Positions 10,940-20,538 of a DNA stretch of 64,000 nt are shown here, piece by piece. Under the pieces are notes generated by a model that made no database searches, was not told where the DNA came from, and saw only the letters and a program-made list of their open reading frames with translations. The stretch is from positions 1,014,424 to 1,078,423 of the forward strand of contig BCIJ01000003.1 of the NCBI GenBank assembly GCA_001599935.1, written 5' to 3'. A program made the position numbers and the translations under genes. The first letter of the stretch is position 1. Each line of letters opens with the position of its first letter. This stretch comes from Holtermannia corniformis (lineage: Eukaryota > Basidiomycota > Tremellomycetes > Holtermanniales).

Positions 10940-12560
10940 GTGTCGGCGTTTTCCCTCCTCGGATCCCTTTGGCAAGACAGGCCGGTCCCTCCTGCGCGCC
11001 CCAACACACGCCCAGCCGACGGATTCATCCCCTTCGGTCCGGCTCCTGCCAAGCTGCCTGGCACGCTGCATGCTGCAGCCCACGAATGGGCGCAAGCCCT
11101 CCGCGATTACCCCGATCCGGCGTTTCCCCGCCTGCTACTCCGCATCCTGTCCAACGGCGCCTCGCTCGGTGCCCCGTTGGACGCGCCCGCGTTCCTCGAA
11201 CACCCCTATCCCCTGGGTGAGCTCGAGACCCGGTTTTTGCGAACGGAAGTGGCACGGCGCCTGAAGATCGGCGAGGTCCGCATCCACGCTGCTCCTAGGG
11301 CGATCATGCCCCTCGCGGCAGTTCCCAAGGACGTTTCCTCCTTTCGGGCGATCCACGACATGCGCTCCCTCAACGACTTGGTCCCACGATCGTTCGGCGC
11401 GATTCGATACGCGGTTTTCGATGACTTCCTTTCCCACCTGGCCTCGCTGCCCCGCGGATCATGGCTGTGGAAAGTCGATCTTTCGAACGCGTTCCGTCAT
11501 GTTCGATTGGCTCCGTCAGCCGCTCTCCAGGCCGGCTTCACCCTGGACGGCGTGTCTTACATCGACAACTGTCTCCCCTTCGGCTCTCGCATTGCGCCGT
11601 TCACCTTCAACCTCTTTGCTGAGGCGCTGCACTGGGTCCTGCAGCGCTGCGGACTTGTCGGCTTCGACCATTACCTGGACGACTTCTATGGCGCCGCCGC
11701 TTCCCCCGCATCGGCTCGCTGGGCCGCCGAGACCTTCCTTATGGTCGCGTCATGTCTTGGCCTGTCCGTCAACAGCAAGAAATGCCTGGGCCCCGCCCAG
11801 CGCCTGTCTATCTTGGGCATCGAGATCGACACGGTGACCCAATCCGCCCGCCTCAGCCGCGCTCGCCTTGAGCTTGTACTGTCCCTCATCGCCACCCTGG
11901 TGCATCGTGGGACTGCTACTCGCCTCGAGATGCAGCAGGCCGCGGGCCATCTCGTCTTCGCCACCCGGGTGTTCCCCCTGGGCCGGGCGTTCCTCCGCCG
12001 CATTTGGAACGCCTTCTCTTCGCTGGCAACCGGCCGCGCAGCCACGCGCCGTCGCATCCCCTCGCCCGCCCTGCAAGACTTGCGCTGGTGGGCCAGCCTG
12101 CTCCCCCATTGGAACGGTGTGCACTACTTTGCCTTGCCGCCGCGCACCATCGTCCACATATGGACCGACGCTAGCGGCGTCAAGGGAGCGGGAGGGCATG
12201 TCGGTCCCGCCGGCTCGGCCTCCGCAGCCTTCTCGTACCGCTTTCCCCGTCGCCACATGGGCAAGCACATCACCTTCAAAGAGCTGCACGCCGTACTGCA
12301 TGCCTTTGACTGTTTCGGCCACACTTGGGCTGGAAAGCACGTCGTCTTTCACAACGACAACGCAGCGGTCGTGGCGGGCCTCGCTTCAGGCTCCCTGCGC
12401 ATGGCTTCTGCTCAGGCACTCCTCCGGCATCTTTGGCTGGCAGCGGCACGACTGGGCTTCTCCTTTTCCTCCGTGTGGCTCCCCTCCGCTGAGAATGGTC
12501 TCGCTGACGCTCTCTCTCGCTTCGATTTCGCTCGCGCCGCCAACCTTGACCCGCAGGCCG
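10940..12560 (+). CDS. reverse transcriptase-RNase H of the retrotransposon
   Basis: Copies element RNA into DNA. The RT palm is clear: IMPLAAVPKDVSSFRAIHDM, motif A LWKVDLSNAFRHVRLAP, the CLPFGSRIAPFTFN region, and the catalytic box YLDDFYG. Ribonuclease H follows with TDASGVKGAGG, FKELHAV, FHNDNAAVV and LADALSRF, giving the D-E-D-D set. This RT plus RNase H order without a protease is typical of DIRS-group elements. The frame stays open far beyond the RNase H, through the recombinase region in another phase and into the assembly gap. The true stop is therefore not visible, and I end the entry where homology ends. The recombinase follows in the -1 frame. Confidence 0.88.
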
Positions 12561-13716
12561 CCGCCCTCGCCCTAGACCGCCGCGCATCCCGCCGCCTGCC
12601 GCCCTGCAGCACGCTCCCTCCCGCGCCGCTCCAGCTCCGCCCTCCGCCTTCGCCTCCCTCGCCCCCAGCCTCTCCGACGACGCCCGCGCCTTCCTCTACG
12701 CTGGCATCGCAAAAGGTACCCGGGCCACCTACGCCTCTGCTCGCTCCTCGTACGAGGCGTGGTGCAGGGGCCTCCGCATCAGGCGCCCATACCCAGCCCG
12801 CGAGGATCTCCTCTGCAATTGGGTCGCCTACCTTCGGGTCCATCGCGATATCCGCCCCGGCTCGGTCCGGAACTATCTCAGTGGCCTCCGAAGTTTCCAC
12901 GTCGATACCGGGGCCGACCACTCCGCCTTCGAGTCCGCCCGGCTTGCCCGTGTCATACAGGGCATCCGCAAGGTGTACGGCGAAGCCGCCCGGCGTCGGC
13001 GCCTCCCGATCACCCTCCCCGTCCTCAAGCGCGTCCTCGATACTCTGCCGCAGCTTGGCCTCGGCCTCGAGACTGTCGCGTGCCTCTCGGCAGCCTTTGC
13101 CGTCGCCTACTCTGGCGCCATGCGGTGCGGCGAGATCACCTACGACCCTGGCGCCTTTTCCCCCGACTACCACATGTCGCTCGGCGACGTTTCCGACTTC
13201 GGCAGCTACTTCATCGTACGCCTACCCGCGTCCAAGACCGACCCGTTTCGTCGCGGCGTCCGCATCACCGTCCCCGATGCCCCTGGCTGCCCAGTCGACC
13301 CCTACCGCCTCCTCTCGGCCTACCTCGTCTTCCGGCGCGGCTGCCCCGCGTCTGCACCCCTGTTCGCGCGACCGCGAAACACTCGAGCCGTCCAGTCCAA
13401 CGCAGCACCCGCTTTCCCACGCGCTTGGTTCGTCGACTGCCTCCGCCGCGCCCTGCTCCGCGCCGGCTTCCCGCCGCTCGACTACGCTGGACATTCCTTC
13501 CGACGAGGTCTCGCGACCTGGGCCAAGATCGCGGGCGGCTTGGGCGACGACGACATCAAGCTCCTCGGCCGCTGGTCCTCTGAGGCCGTCAAACTCTACC
13601 AAGACGCGCCCCAGGGCCATGTCGCTGCCCTGGCACGCGCCGCTCTCGTCAACGGCCACGCCGACTTGCCACGCGGCATCATCGTCCCCGACCAAGTCTG
13701 GATGGGCGACCTATGA
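12550..13716 (+). CDS. tyrosine recombinase (integrase) of the retrotransposon, no ATG
   Basis: Site-specific recombinase that would insert the circular DNA copy. The N-terminal core-binding half includes DDARAFLYAGIAKGTRATYA and NWVAYLRVHRDIRPGSVRNY. The catalytic half has the first Arg in SGAMRCGEI, the His-x-x-Arg box in HSFRRGLATW, and LLGRWSSEAVKLYQ, with Trp at the second-His position and the nucleophilic Tyr. The frame opens after a TGA at 12547-12549 and ends at the TGA at 13714-13716. No ATG occurs before the core-binding domain. Expression must use a -1 shift from the polymerase frame, splicing or a non-ATG start. Its frame is exactly -1 relative to the polymerase. Confidence 0.85.
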   Translation, partial: PAGRRPRPRPPRIPPPAALQHAPSRAAPAPPSAFASLAPSLSDDARAFLYAGIAKGTRATYASARSSYEAWCRGLRIRRPYPAREDLLCNWVAYLRVHRDIRPGSVRNYLSGLRSFHVDTGADHSAFESARLARVIQGIRKVYGEAARRRRLPITLPVLKRVLDTLPQLGLGLETVACLSAAFAVAYSGAMRCGEITYDPGAFSPDYHMSLGDVSDFGSYFIVRLPASKTDPFRRGVRITVPDAPGCPVDPYRLLSAYLVFRRGCPASAPLFARPRNTRAVQSNAAPAFPRAWFVDCLRRALLRAGFPPLDYAGHSFRRGLATWAKIAGGLGDDDIKLLGRWSSEAVKLYQDAPQGHVAALARAALVNGHADLPRGIIVPDQVWMGDL

Positions 13717-13847
13717 CGCCCAACACCGTGCGTCCTCCTCTTTTCCTTTCTCGCGACCGTTGGCCCCTTGCACTCCTTCGTCTCCTGCTTTGGGACGCCG
13801 CTCGACCCTTTGTGGCGGGTTTGGCCGTTCTAGAGTAGATTCGCACG

Positions 13848-13913
13848 GATGCATCGCGGTTCTTCGCTCTCGGAACACTCGTCTCGACGATTCTAATCTC
13901 GAGCGAGTGCCAC
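13848..13913 (+). repeat. 66-bp repeat, left copy beside gap
   Basis: Starts GATGCATCGCGGTTC and ends GAGTGCCAC directly before the run of N. An identical copy starts directly after the run of N. Confidence 0.9.
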
Positions 13914-14158
13914 NNNNNNNNNNNNNNNNNNNNNNNNNNNNNNNNNNNNNNNNNNNNNNNNNNNNNNNNNNNNNNNNNNNNNNNNNNNNNNNNNNNNNNN
14001 NNNNNNNNNNNNNNNNNNNNNNNNNNNNNNNNNNNNNNNNNNNNNNNNNNNNNNNNNNNNNNNNNNNNNNNNNNNNNNNNNNNNNNNNNNNNNNNNNNNN
14101 NNNNNNNNNNNNNNNNNNNNNNNNNNNNNNNNNNNNNNNNNNNNNNNNNNNNNNNNNN
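13914..14158. other. assembly gap (245 N)
   Basis: Run of 245 undetermined bases. It is flanked on both sides by the same 66 bp, so its real length is uncertain and could even be zero or negative (overlapping contig ends). Confidence 0.95.
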
Positions 14159-14224
14159 GATGCATCGCGGTTCTTCGCTCTCGGAACACTCGTCTCGACG
14201 ATTCTAATCTCGAGCGAGTGCCAC
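14159..14224 (+). repeat. 66-bp repeat, right copy beside gap
   Basis: Identical to 13848-13913. It is either a true terminal repeat of the retroelement or the same locus assembled twice. Confidence 0.85.
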
Positions 14225-14309
14225 TTGCGGTCACGTGTCATCACAGCCGTAATCAATTGTGTCGGCACGTGCGGCCTTGATGGGGTCTCACGAAGAGCTA
14301 TTGATACAT

Positions 14310-15753
14310 CTACCCGTCAACCGCCCATGGGTATACCTTTTCTATGCCAGCTTCCGTCCCGTCCAGCCCACGCTCTAGCAGCCTCACAACGTCCTCCGGA
14401 TCGACATACATGTCGGTCTTGGTCCCCTCGGCAGGTTCGACGACTACTGCGCCATACCGTTGTCCAAGCACCCTGCTCTCTTCAAAGTTCTCCAGGCAAG
14501 CCCATGATGTCGGGATGAACTCGACGACGGCCGTGTCACGCGCCATGAATCGATGATTCATCAGGCCGCCGCCGTGAGGACCGACAAGTGCCTTGACGTT
14601 GTGTAGGAAGTCGTGGATCAAGTCGGCTTGTGTTTCGTATGAGGAAAAGTCGAACATTTCGAGCTGCTCGTCTTTGTTCCGCTCCTCGAGACGGGTACGG
14701 ATGGCGGCGAGCACATCTGGCTCGTTGAGCACGCGGCGGCCGCCATTGCGTGCGCTGCCGTCTGACCGGGAAATGTACATGATCTAGGAAGCGTCAGTTC
14801 GCTCACCACTGGTTTGTAAAAGCTCACTTTGTTCCTTGTAGTTGAGACAAGCTCGTGGTCGATGCCCAACCCTTCAGAGATACGCAGGCTGACCCACGGG
14901 TGAATCAAGACGGTCCTCGCGCTCCACACCAACCGCTCCGCCTCGACCCGCTTCGGCGAGTGCAAGATGTGCTCTTCGTTGAAGCCGAGCATTCCCCACA
15001 TCTCGCTGACGACAGCATCGCTCTTGCGACCGGTGACGAGCGTGACGTCTTCCGTTGCGGATGGGAAGATCAGATGCCTTGCTTGGCTGACGATGCGAGC
15101 ACCGCGGTCGATAAAGTGCTGGAACGACCATGAGTCGGGGTTGTTAGCGATGACCACCGTGTCACGCTCGGGGACTTGATCGAGTAGAGTGAGGGGATGG
15201 ATGGCCGTGGGATTGGTGCGAGTACCCATCGCGGCTTGGTCTGACCACGAGTCGTAGGAAGTGTCTGGCTCGAACGCGACATTCTCAAAGATCTATCAGA
15301 TGTCAGCCCGAGTCGCAGACAGGAGCAAGGACAACGCACAAAGTTCTGTCCGTGCTGCCCAAGGTATGCCCACCATTGGCGGTCCGCATGCACCACTGCT
15401 CTGCCCGCCAGCTCCTTCTTGGCAGCCTCTACAAACCGCTCACGATGCTCCTTCTGCACAAAGTCGGGGATCCGGATCTGAAAGTCGGGGTACACGAGCT
15501 CCTCTGCGTAGACGCAATTCGCAAGGTGTTCGGCTTGGCAGGGCGCAAACTCCTTCGGAAGGTTGGGCACGCACTGAGAGATCGTGTAGGGTGCCCAAGG
15601 GTGTGGCGGGATGCTCTGTGAGCTCTGCCCATCAAGTTGAGATGAGGTCGGAAGCGACCGAGAACGCGTGTGGTGCGTGTACAGGTAGCCCGTCATGGTG
15701 AGCGAGCCGACGATGGCGAAGCTGGCGTACAGCCCGCGCCGTCTGGTAAACAT
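14310..15753 (-). CDS. GT61-family glycosyltransferase (DUF563-like), type II membrane protein
   Basis: Predicted Golgi or ER glycosyltransferase of the family that includes plant beta-1,2-xylosyltransferase and animal EOGT. Three exons, about 445 residues. The start MFTRRRGLYASFAIVGSLTM gives a basic cytosolic stub and one transmembrane anchor; an in-frame ATG at 15846 would add 31 residues. The lumenal part has PNLPKEFAPCQAEHLANCVY, WWAYLGQHGQNF, NPDSWSFQHFIDR, the nucleotide-site-like IMYISRSDGSARNGGRRVLN and the family signature KALVGPHGGGLMNHRF. It ends KVYPWAVDG at the TAG at 14310. The retroelement and gap lie directly downstream. The acceptor and sugar cannot be told from sequence. 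Confidence 0.83.
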
Positions 15754-16143
15754 TGCAGCCGTGTATGCTCGCCTGTGCTGGTCATGAACGGGAAGACCAT
15801 GACCAGATGCGATGCCTTGCTTTGAAGCGAAGGCGGAAGCCGACAAAGGAGGGCGTCGGAGCGATGGACAAAGGGGGGCTGACGAAGGCGCCGGGTTTCA
15901 GGGACGCTAGTCGAGCGTCAAGCGTCGCAGGAGAGCATGCAGCACCGCCCCGGTCGCCAGTGTGGTTGAGAGCAGTCATGAAGCACCGCGTTGCAACTTT
16001 GCGTCCAAGGCGGTGTGGATCTGGAGTGGCATCGTCCCGACCGACGAGGCGAGCACTTTTGGGTACACGCAAACATCCATCGCAAAAGTCCATTTCATCA
16101 AGTTACTAGAGTACTGGTATCGTGGCTGACATGGAAGGCAAGC
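15754..16143. other. intergenic
   Basis: Upstream of the glycosyltransferase and downstream of lectin A. Nothing recognised. Confidence 0.35.
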
Positions 16144-16982
16144 CTAGGCAGAGTCCTGAGGAATCCAGTCGGTAACGATGTAGAACTGGAGCAGGTAAGC
16201 TTGGCCCGATCGTTGCCTGCAGCCATTGCACGTACCTGGTTGAGGTCATCCTTGGAGCAGTGTGCGGTGTACACGTCCTTGAGGGAGCCACTGGGTTGAC
16301 AAGTCAGTGGCCAAACTCTTTGCGTGTGCTGACAACGTACTAAGGCTTGCCAGTCGTGGGTCCGGACGCCGGATCGACAGAAAGGCACTGGTCTGAGCAT
16401 ATTCAGCACAAGCCGCAACTCTTCAAAACACCTGCTCACCGGTACGGTGGATGTCCAAGCCGATCTGGCCTTGTTCGTAGCGGTACCACGACTGCGACGT
16501 CTTGGTGCTACCGCCAGATAAGCGTCCAACCTTCGACACCTCCGTGCGCCAGACTCACGAGTCGCACGGACGCAAGACTGGCACGGTCCCGTTGTGCGGT
16601 GAATCCCCGCCATCCAAGCACAGGTCGGTACCAGACGCTTTGATCTGGGTCTCACCCATCTGGATGTCCCAGCGCTGGAGATTGTCGTACGGACCACCGA
16701 CAGTCGACGAACAACGGTTGCTTTGGACTATTAGCTTGGATCACAGGTTGACATGCACTAAACCGACTTACACTACAACGTTGGTGCCGCTTCCTGCGTA
16801 GCCGCCGTTGGGCATGAGGCACAGTGTACCATTACCACCGGCTGAGAACGTCAACCTGGATTGACAGGACTGGAGCAGTTGGACTCACGGTGGATCTGCA
16901 CGGCTTCGGTCGAAGCTCGCTTGGCAGGAGCAGCAAGAGCAAGCACCGGCAAAAAGGTCAAGATCTTGGCAAAGGCAAGCAT
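16144..16982 (-). CDS. secreted ricin-B-type lectin A (one beta-trefoil)
   Basis: Small secreted carbohydrate-binding protein. The signal peptide MLAFAKILTFLPVLALAAPA and a Lys-Arg (KR) processing site are followed by VQIH. The beta-trefoil repeats are carried on separate small exons: GTLCLMPNGGYAGSGTNVVV, then YDNLQRWDIQMGETQIK with the QxW motif and GTDLCLDGG, a third repeat, and the final exon FYIVTDWIPQDSA before the TAG. Only the lectin module is present; there is no ribosome-inactivating A chain. It is the first of four tandem homologues on the same strand and shares exon layout with the next two. TTTATACCT at 17085-17093 lies about 100 bases upstream. Ligand unknown. Confidence 0.82.
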
Positions 16983-17616
16983 GATAGCGACTCGAGGTAG
17001 AAGTTATGAGTATAGTAGAGTAAAGAATATATCAGTCGTGAATCGTGAGTGGGCGACGGTCAGACGAGCTCCTTGACGACCCTGTTTATACCTAGTGACC
17101 GCCCTCGTGTCCCTTTGCACGGCCACCCCACTAGCGCGACCCAGAGTTGTGACTCGTACCCAAGCGATGCATGACCGTGCAGAAGCTTGACCTCCTTTTT
17201 GGTCGGACGCACCGCCACGCGCTAGTGACATCAGCAACGATCGACACGGGCACAGAAGACCGTCTTGCGGGGTTGTCGGGCGTATCGCTTCCATTGTTCA
17301 TCGTCTGACAAGGGGACTAACACGTAGGAAATGTGGAGCGTCTGCAACCTCAATATCAGCGCCCGTGGTCCTGTGAATCGAACTTGAACCTTGTGGCACG
17401 GGTCTGACAGGGGATTGCGCTTGCTACGCGTGGGACGAGCGCGTGCCGCCGTCCGAGGCCAGCGACTTGATCGATGTGGAACCAGTGTGGCGTGTGATAG
17501 CGCTTTGCAAGCGAGGTGCAGTGCGCAGCAGTCTGACTGATAAATGTAAAAATCGTTGCATCGCAAAGTCCTAACTACTGTTCATTCTTCATCGCAAATG
17601 TCATCGTAGACGACAA
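16983..17616. other. intergenic between lectins A and B
   Basis: Carries the lectin A promoter. No further gene or RNA seen. Confidence 0.4.
17085..17093 (-). promoter_or_regulatory. TATA-type core promoter of lectin A
   Basis: TTTATACCT on the plus strand (AGGTATAAA on the coding strand), about 103 bases before the ATG. Confidence 0.55.
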
Positions 17617-18456
17617 TCAAGCAGCAGTGTTGCCGATGAAGCCAGTGATCGTGAAGAACTATCCAGGGATCAGCTCAACCTGGCAAAGCTTTGCTTTTCC
17701 CTCACCTGGTCACGGTCGCCGTCAACGCAGCGAGAGAGATTCATGTTCTTGAGCGAGCCGCTGCGACGCGTGAGTCCTTGAGCTGATCAGCACAGAAAAT
17801 ACGCACTAGGGCTTGCTGGTCGAAGGGCCCGAGTTGGGATCGACGGAGAAGCAGTAGTCTGCTTCGAATGAGCCTGCCCCATGCAAAGGGGTAGCCACAC
17901 TTACCCGTGTGGGTGATGTCCAAGCCGATGCTACCGCCAATCTTGCGATACCAGAGCTGGGACGTCACAGCCCTATTCAAGGCGAGTCAGTTTTGTCTCA
18001 AAGTGCAATGAAAAAGGGACCGACTCGTCACAAGCACGAAGCACTGGCACAGACCCCTCGGTGACGTCTGCACCGCCGTCAAGGCAGAGATCAGTCCCAG
18101 ACGGCTTGATCTGGGTCTCGCCCTCTTGAATGTCCCATCGCTGCAACGCCTCGTACGGGCCGCCTTGGGTGTCCGAGCAGCGGTTGCTGAACGTAAGAGT
18201 AAGCTGCAGCGCACGGCTCCAGGTTCAGGGACATACACTACAACGTTCGTGCCAGCGCCGGCATAGCCATTGTTGGGCATCAAGCACAGTGTAACGTTGC
18301 CGTTGGCTAGATGCAATCGTCAACCTGCGCCCAGATCGATCGTTGACTGTACTGACGGTGGATTTGCACCTGGCTCGTGGGTGCGCGCTTGCTTGGCGCC
18401 GCAGCGCTCACACCAACAACTGCAAGCGCAGCGAACAGAGTCTTGAAGGCAACCAT
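17617..18456 (-). CDS. secreted ricin-B-type lectin B (one beta-trefoil)
   Basis: Starts MVAFKTLFAALAVVGVSAAA, a signal peptide, then PSKRAPTSQVQIH, matching the KR site and VQIH of lectin A. The next exon NVTLCLMPNNGYAGAGTNVVV, the QxW exon EALQRWDIQEGETQIK with GTDLCLDGGADV, and QLWYRKIGGSIGLDIT follow in the same order as in lectin A. It ends FFTITGFIGNTAA at the TGA at 17617. Six or seven small exons, each near one trefoil sub-repeat. The promoter TTTATACCT is at 18554-18562. Tandem duplication of lectin A is the simplest explanation. Ligand and role (self or foreign glycans) unknown. Confidence 0.82.
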
Positions 18457-19081
18457 CTTGATCGTGTTTAGTAGATTTCGTGAATACGTTCGTAAGTAAA
18501 GTAAAGTATAGAGAGGTAGGTGGGTGATAAAGAGAGGCCGATCAGAGCACTCTTTTATACCTGAGAACGGTCGACGCAAGCTTGCACGGCCACGCCGTTA
18601 GTGCGCTCCACTAGCTCGGCACTCGTGGTGCTGCCATGCTCTTGCGGTATGTTGAAGCCGTTCGTCTCCTTTGATCTGGTCACCGCCTCGCGCTAGTGCC
18701 TTCGTGGCGGCGATCTGTGTGCGCGCGTCGCCTTGCGACGCACCGACACTCCTAACTAGCATGTCTCCGGTCACATCGATCGGCTTCAGGCTAACGAGCT
18801 CATCGCACGAACGTGCGGTGCATTCGTATTGCCGATGGTTATGCCGGGGGCTGTGATGGTGCGCTGCCAAACTGAGCAATGACTTGACCGGCGTCTCGCC
18901 ATAACAACTAGGACTTGACTTGACCGTCTACGTAGGATATTGGGATCGGCCAGCTCTTCTGCCCTTGCATCACGTAGTACAAGCGACATGGCAGATATGC
19001 ATAGCGGCTAACGGAACGACATAACGCATACGGGTCATAAATGTCCATCTCAGTTCGTCGGCGTCTCAAGTCAGATCATCT
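18457..19081. other. intergenic between lectins B and C
   Basis: Carries the lectin B promoter. Open frames on both strands look like chance. Confidence 0.4.
18554..18562 (-). promoter_or_regulatory. TATA-type core promoter of lectin B
   Basis: TTTATACCT on the plus strand, about 98 bases before the ATG. The following bases CTGAGAACGG resemble CTGAGTGCGA after the lectin C box. Confidence 0.55.
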
Positions 19082-19906
19082 TCAGGCCGTAGGCTGAATG
19101 ACAAAGTCGGTAACAGTGAAGATCTGTCGTCCGGAGTCAGGGAAAAGTCTGTGCTTGGCAGTGGTGCACTGACCTGGTTGATGTCGTTGCCGTCACAGTG
19201 CCACATCTGTATATCCTTGAGTTGCCCGCTTTGTGCGTGTCAGCACCGCACCGGTGTCAAGGCGATAGTGAACGTACTAGGGGCTGTTGCCGATTGGGCC
19301 GGACTCGGCGCGGACGTTGAGGCATTGGTCTGCACGCGATCAGCCCGAGCACGGAAGAGCACCACCGTGCTTACCGCTGGTCACAAGCGCAATGTGGTTA
19401 TCGTCTGTGAGATACCACCGCTGAGGCCCCGAGTAGCTGCGAGGTGAACACGTAGCCCACCCGTATCGAGTGACTCACAATGTGCACTCGCGAAGCACAG
19501 GAACGACACCGTTGCCTGGGCCGGGTCCCGAGTCGAGGCAAAGGTTGGAACCATGAGGCTTGACTTGGGTTTGGCCAGCGACAATGTCCCAGCGCTGCAG
19601 GTTCTCGTAGTGTCCACCCACGGTGTCGGAGCATAGGTTGCTGACGGTTATTATCAGTCGCGAGCTAACTGAACATTACCCAAAACGCACACGACAATGT
19701 TGGTGCCGACTTCAGCGGCGCCGTTGTTTGGCATCAAGCAAAGCGAAGTGTTACCGTAGGCTACGAAGATCAGCTACAGCTCACATGACTACTGGTTACC
19801 AACGGTGGATCTGGAAGCCGGCATCGGGAACACCCCCTGCGCGCTTGGTAGGAGCCGCGCTTACGAGGAAAGGAAGCAAGGTGAACAAGGCAGTGAAAGC
19901 GAGCAT
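19082..19906 (-). CDS. secreted ricin-B-type lectin C (one beta-trefoil)
   Basis: Signal peptide MLAFTALFTLLPFLVSAAPT, then KRAGGVPDAGFQIH. Trefoil exons: NTSLCLMPNNGAAEVGTNIVV; NLCSDTVGG with ENLQRWDIVAGQTQVK and SNLCLDSG; QRWYLTDDNHIALV; QMWHCDGNDINQ; and the terminal exon FTVTDFVIQPTA before the TGA at 19082. It is closer to lectin D than to A or B in its signal peptide and in the TDDNHIAL repeat. Promoter TTTATACCT at 19975-19983. Ligand unknown; the glycan-binding role is inferred from the QxW trefoil only. Confidence 0.82.
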
Positions 19907-20538
19907 GTGAAGGGTGGGTGTAACTATAGGCAAATATGGGAGTGCTGGGCAACGCATGTTGTGCACCGACGGCATTTATACCTGAGTGCGACCGACGCAG
20001 TCCGTCGTGGTCGGACCTCGCTGCTGACCCGAGCGATGCGTTCCGCGTGCTGTGGCGATGCACGCGGGCAGGCGATCCCTTGCGCTCAAGCTCACGCACG
20101 GACACATGCCCACAGCTCAAGGTGGTGACCAAGGGTGCAACTCAGAGCATTGGTGCCAACGCATGCTGAAGCTACCGATAACTGTGTCTTCATTGTCCTG
20201 GATTCGACGGATGCAGCGGCTATCCGTCAAATCGAAGCCAACTTGGAGAACCGGTCACGTAGGGAACGACCTTTGAACCTTGCTAGTGTGCGCCTGGACC
20301 GCCTCGCGGCAAGGACGCCGCTTACTCCGTGCAGATCGGGTCGCCCATGAGGATCTGCTTGACTGTACGGCTCGGCTGTCAGGGGCACTTCGTCTCGTCT
20401 AGCCAGGTCACCATAGGCATCGACCACAGCTGCACCGGAGTGGTATCACAATATGCCATGGAATTTCATTCAACTATATGTAACTCTTCAATGTCCTTCA
20501 GTGTCCTTCGCAAATGTCCGTGATGCTTGTTCAATCCT
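19907..20538. other. intergenic between lectins C and D
   Basis: Carries the lectin C promoter; nothing else recognised. Confidence 0.4.
19975..19983 (-). promoter_or_regulatory. TATA-type core promoter of lectin C
   Basis: TTTATACCT on the plus strand, about 69 bases before the ATG. Confidence 0.55.

Larger units (their letters stand above)
9370..13913 (+). mobile_element. tyrosine-recombinase retrotransposon (DIRS/Ngaro-like)
   Basis: Three consecutive plus-strand coding regions give the diagnostic set: a gag-like protein with a zinc knuckle, reverse transcriptase with RNase H, and a tyrosine recombinase instead of a DDE integrase. No adenine-methyltransferase domain is seen, which favours an Ngaro- or PAT-like type over DIRS1. 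The three coding regions read without internal stops, so the copy may be young or still active. The right border is masked by a run of N. It lies in GC-rich DNA with strongly G/C-ending codons. Confidence 0.88.

Noticed and set aside
10940..14518. One open frame of about 1,190 codons across the retroelement and the gap
   Set aside because: Beyond the RNase H it is a low-complexity shadow of the recombinase frame and runs through undetermined bases; the real recombinase is in the -1 frame.
15754..15846. Upstream ATG adding 31 residues to the GT61 protein
   Set aside because: The downstream Met gives a normal type II anchor start; the extra stretch has no signal-like character, though it cannot be excluded.
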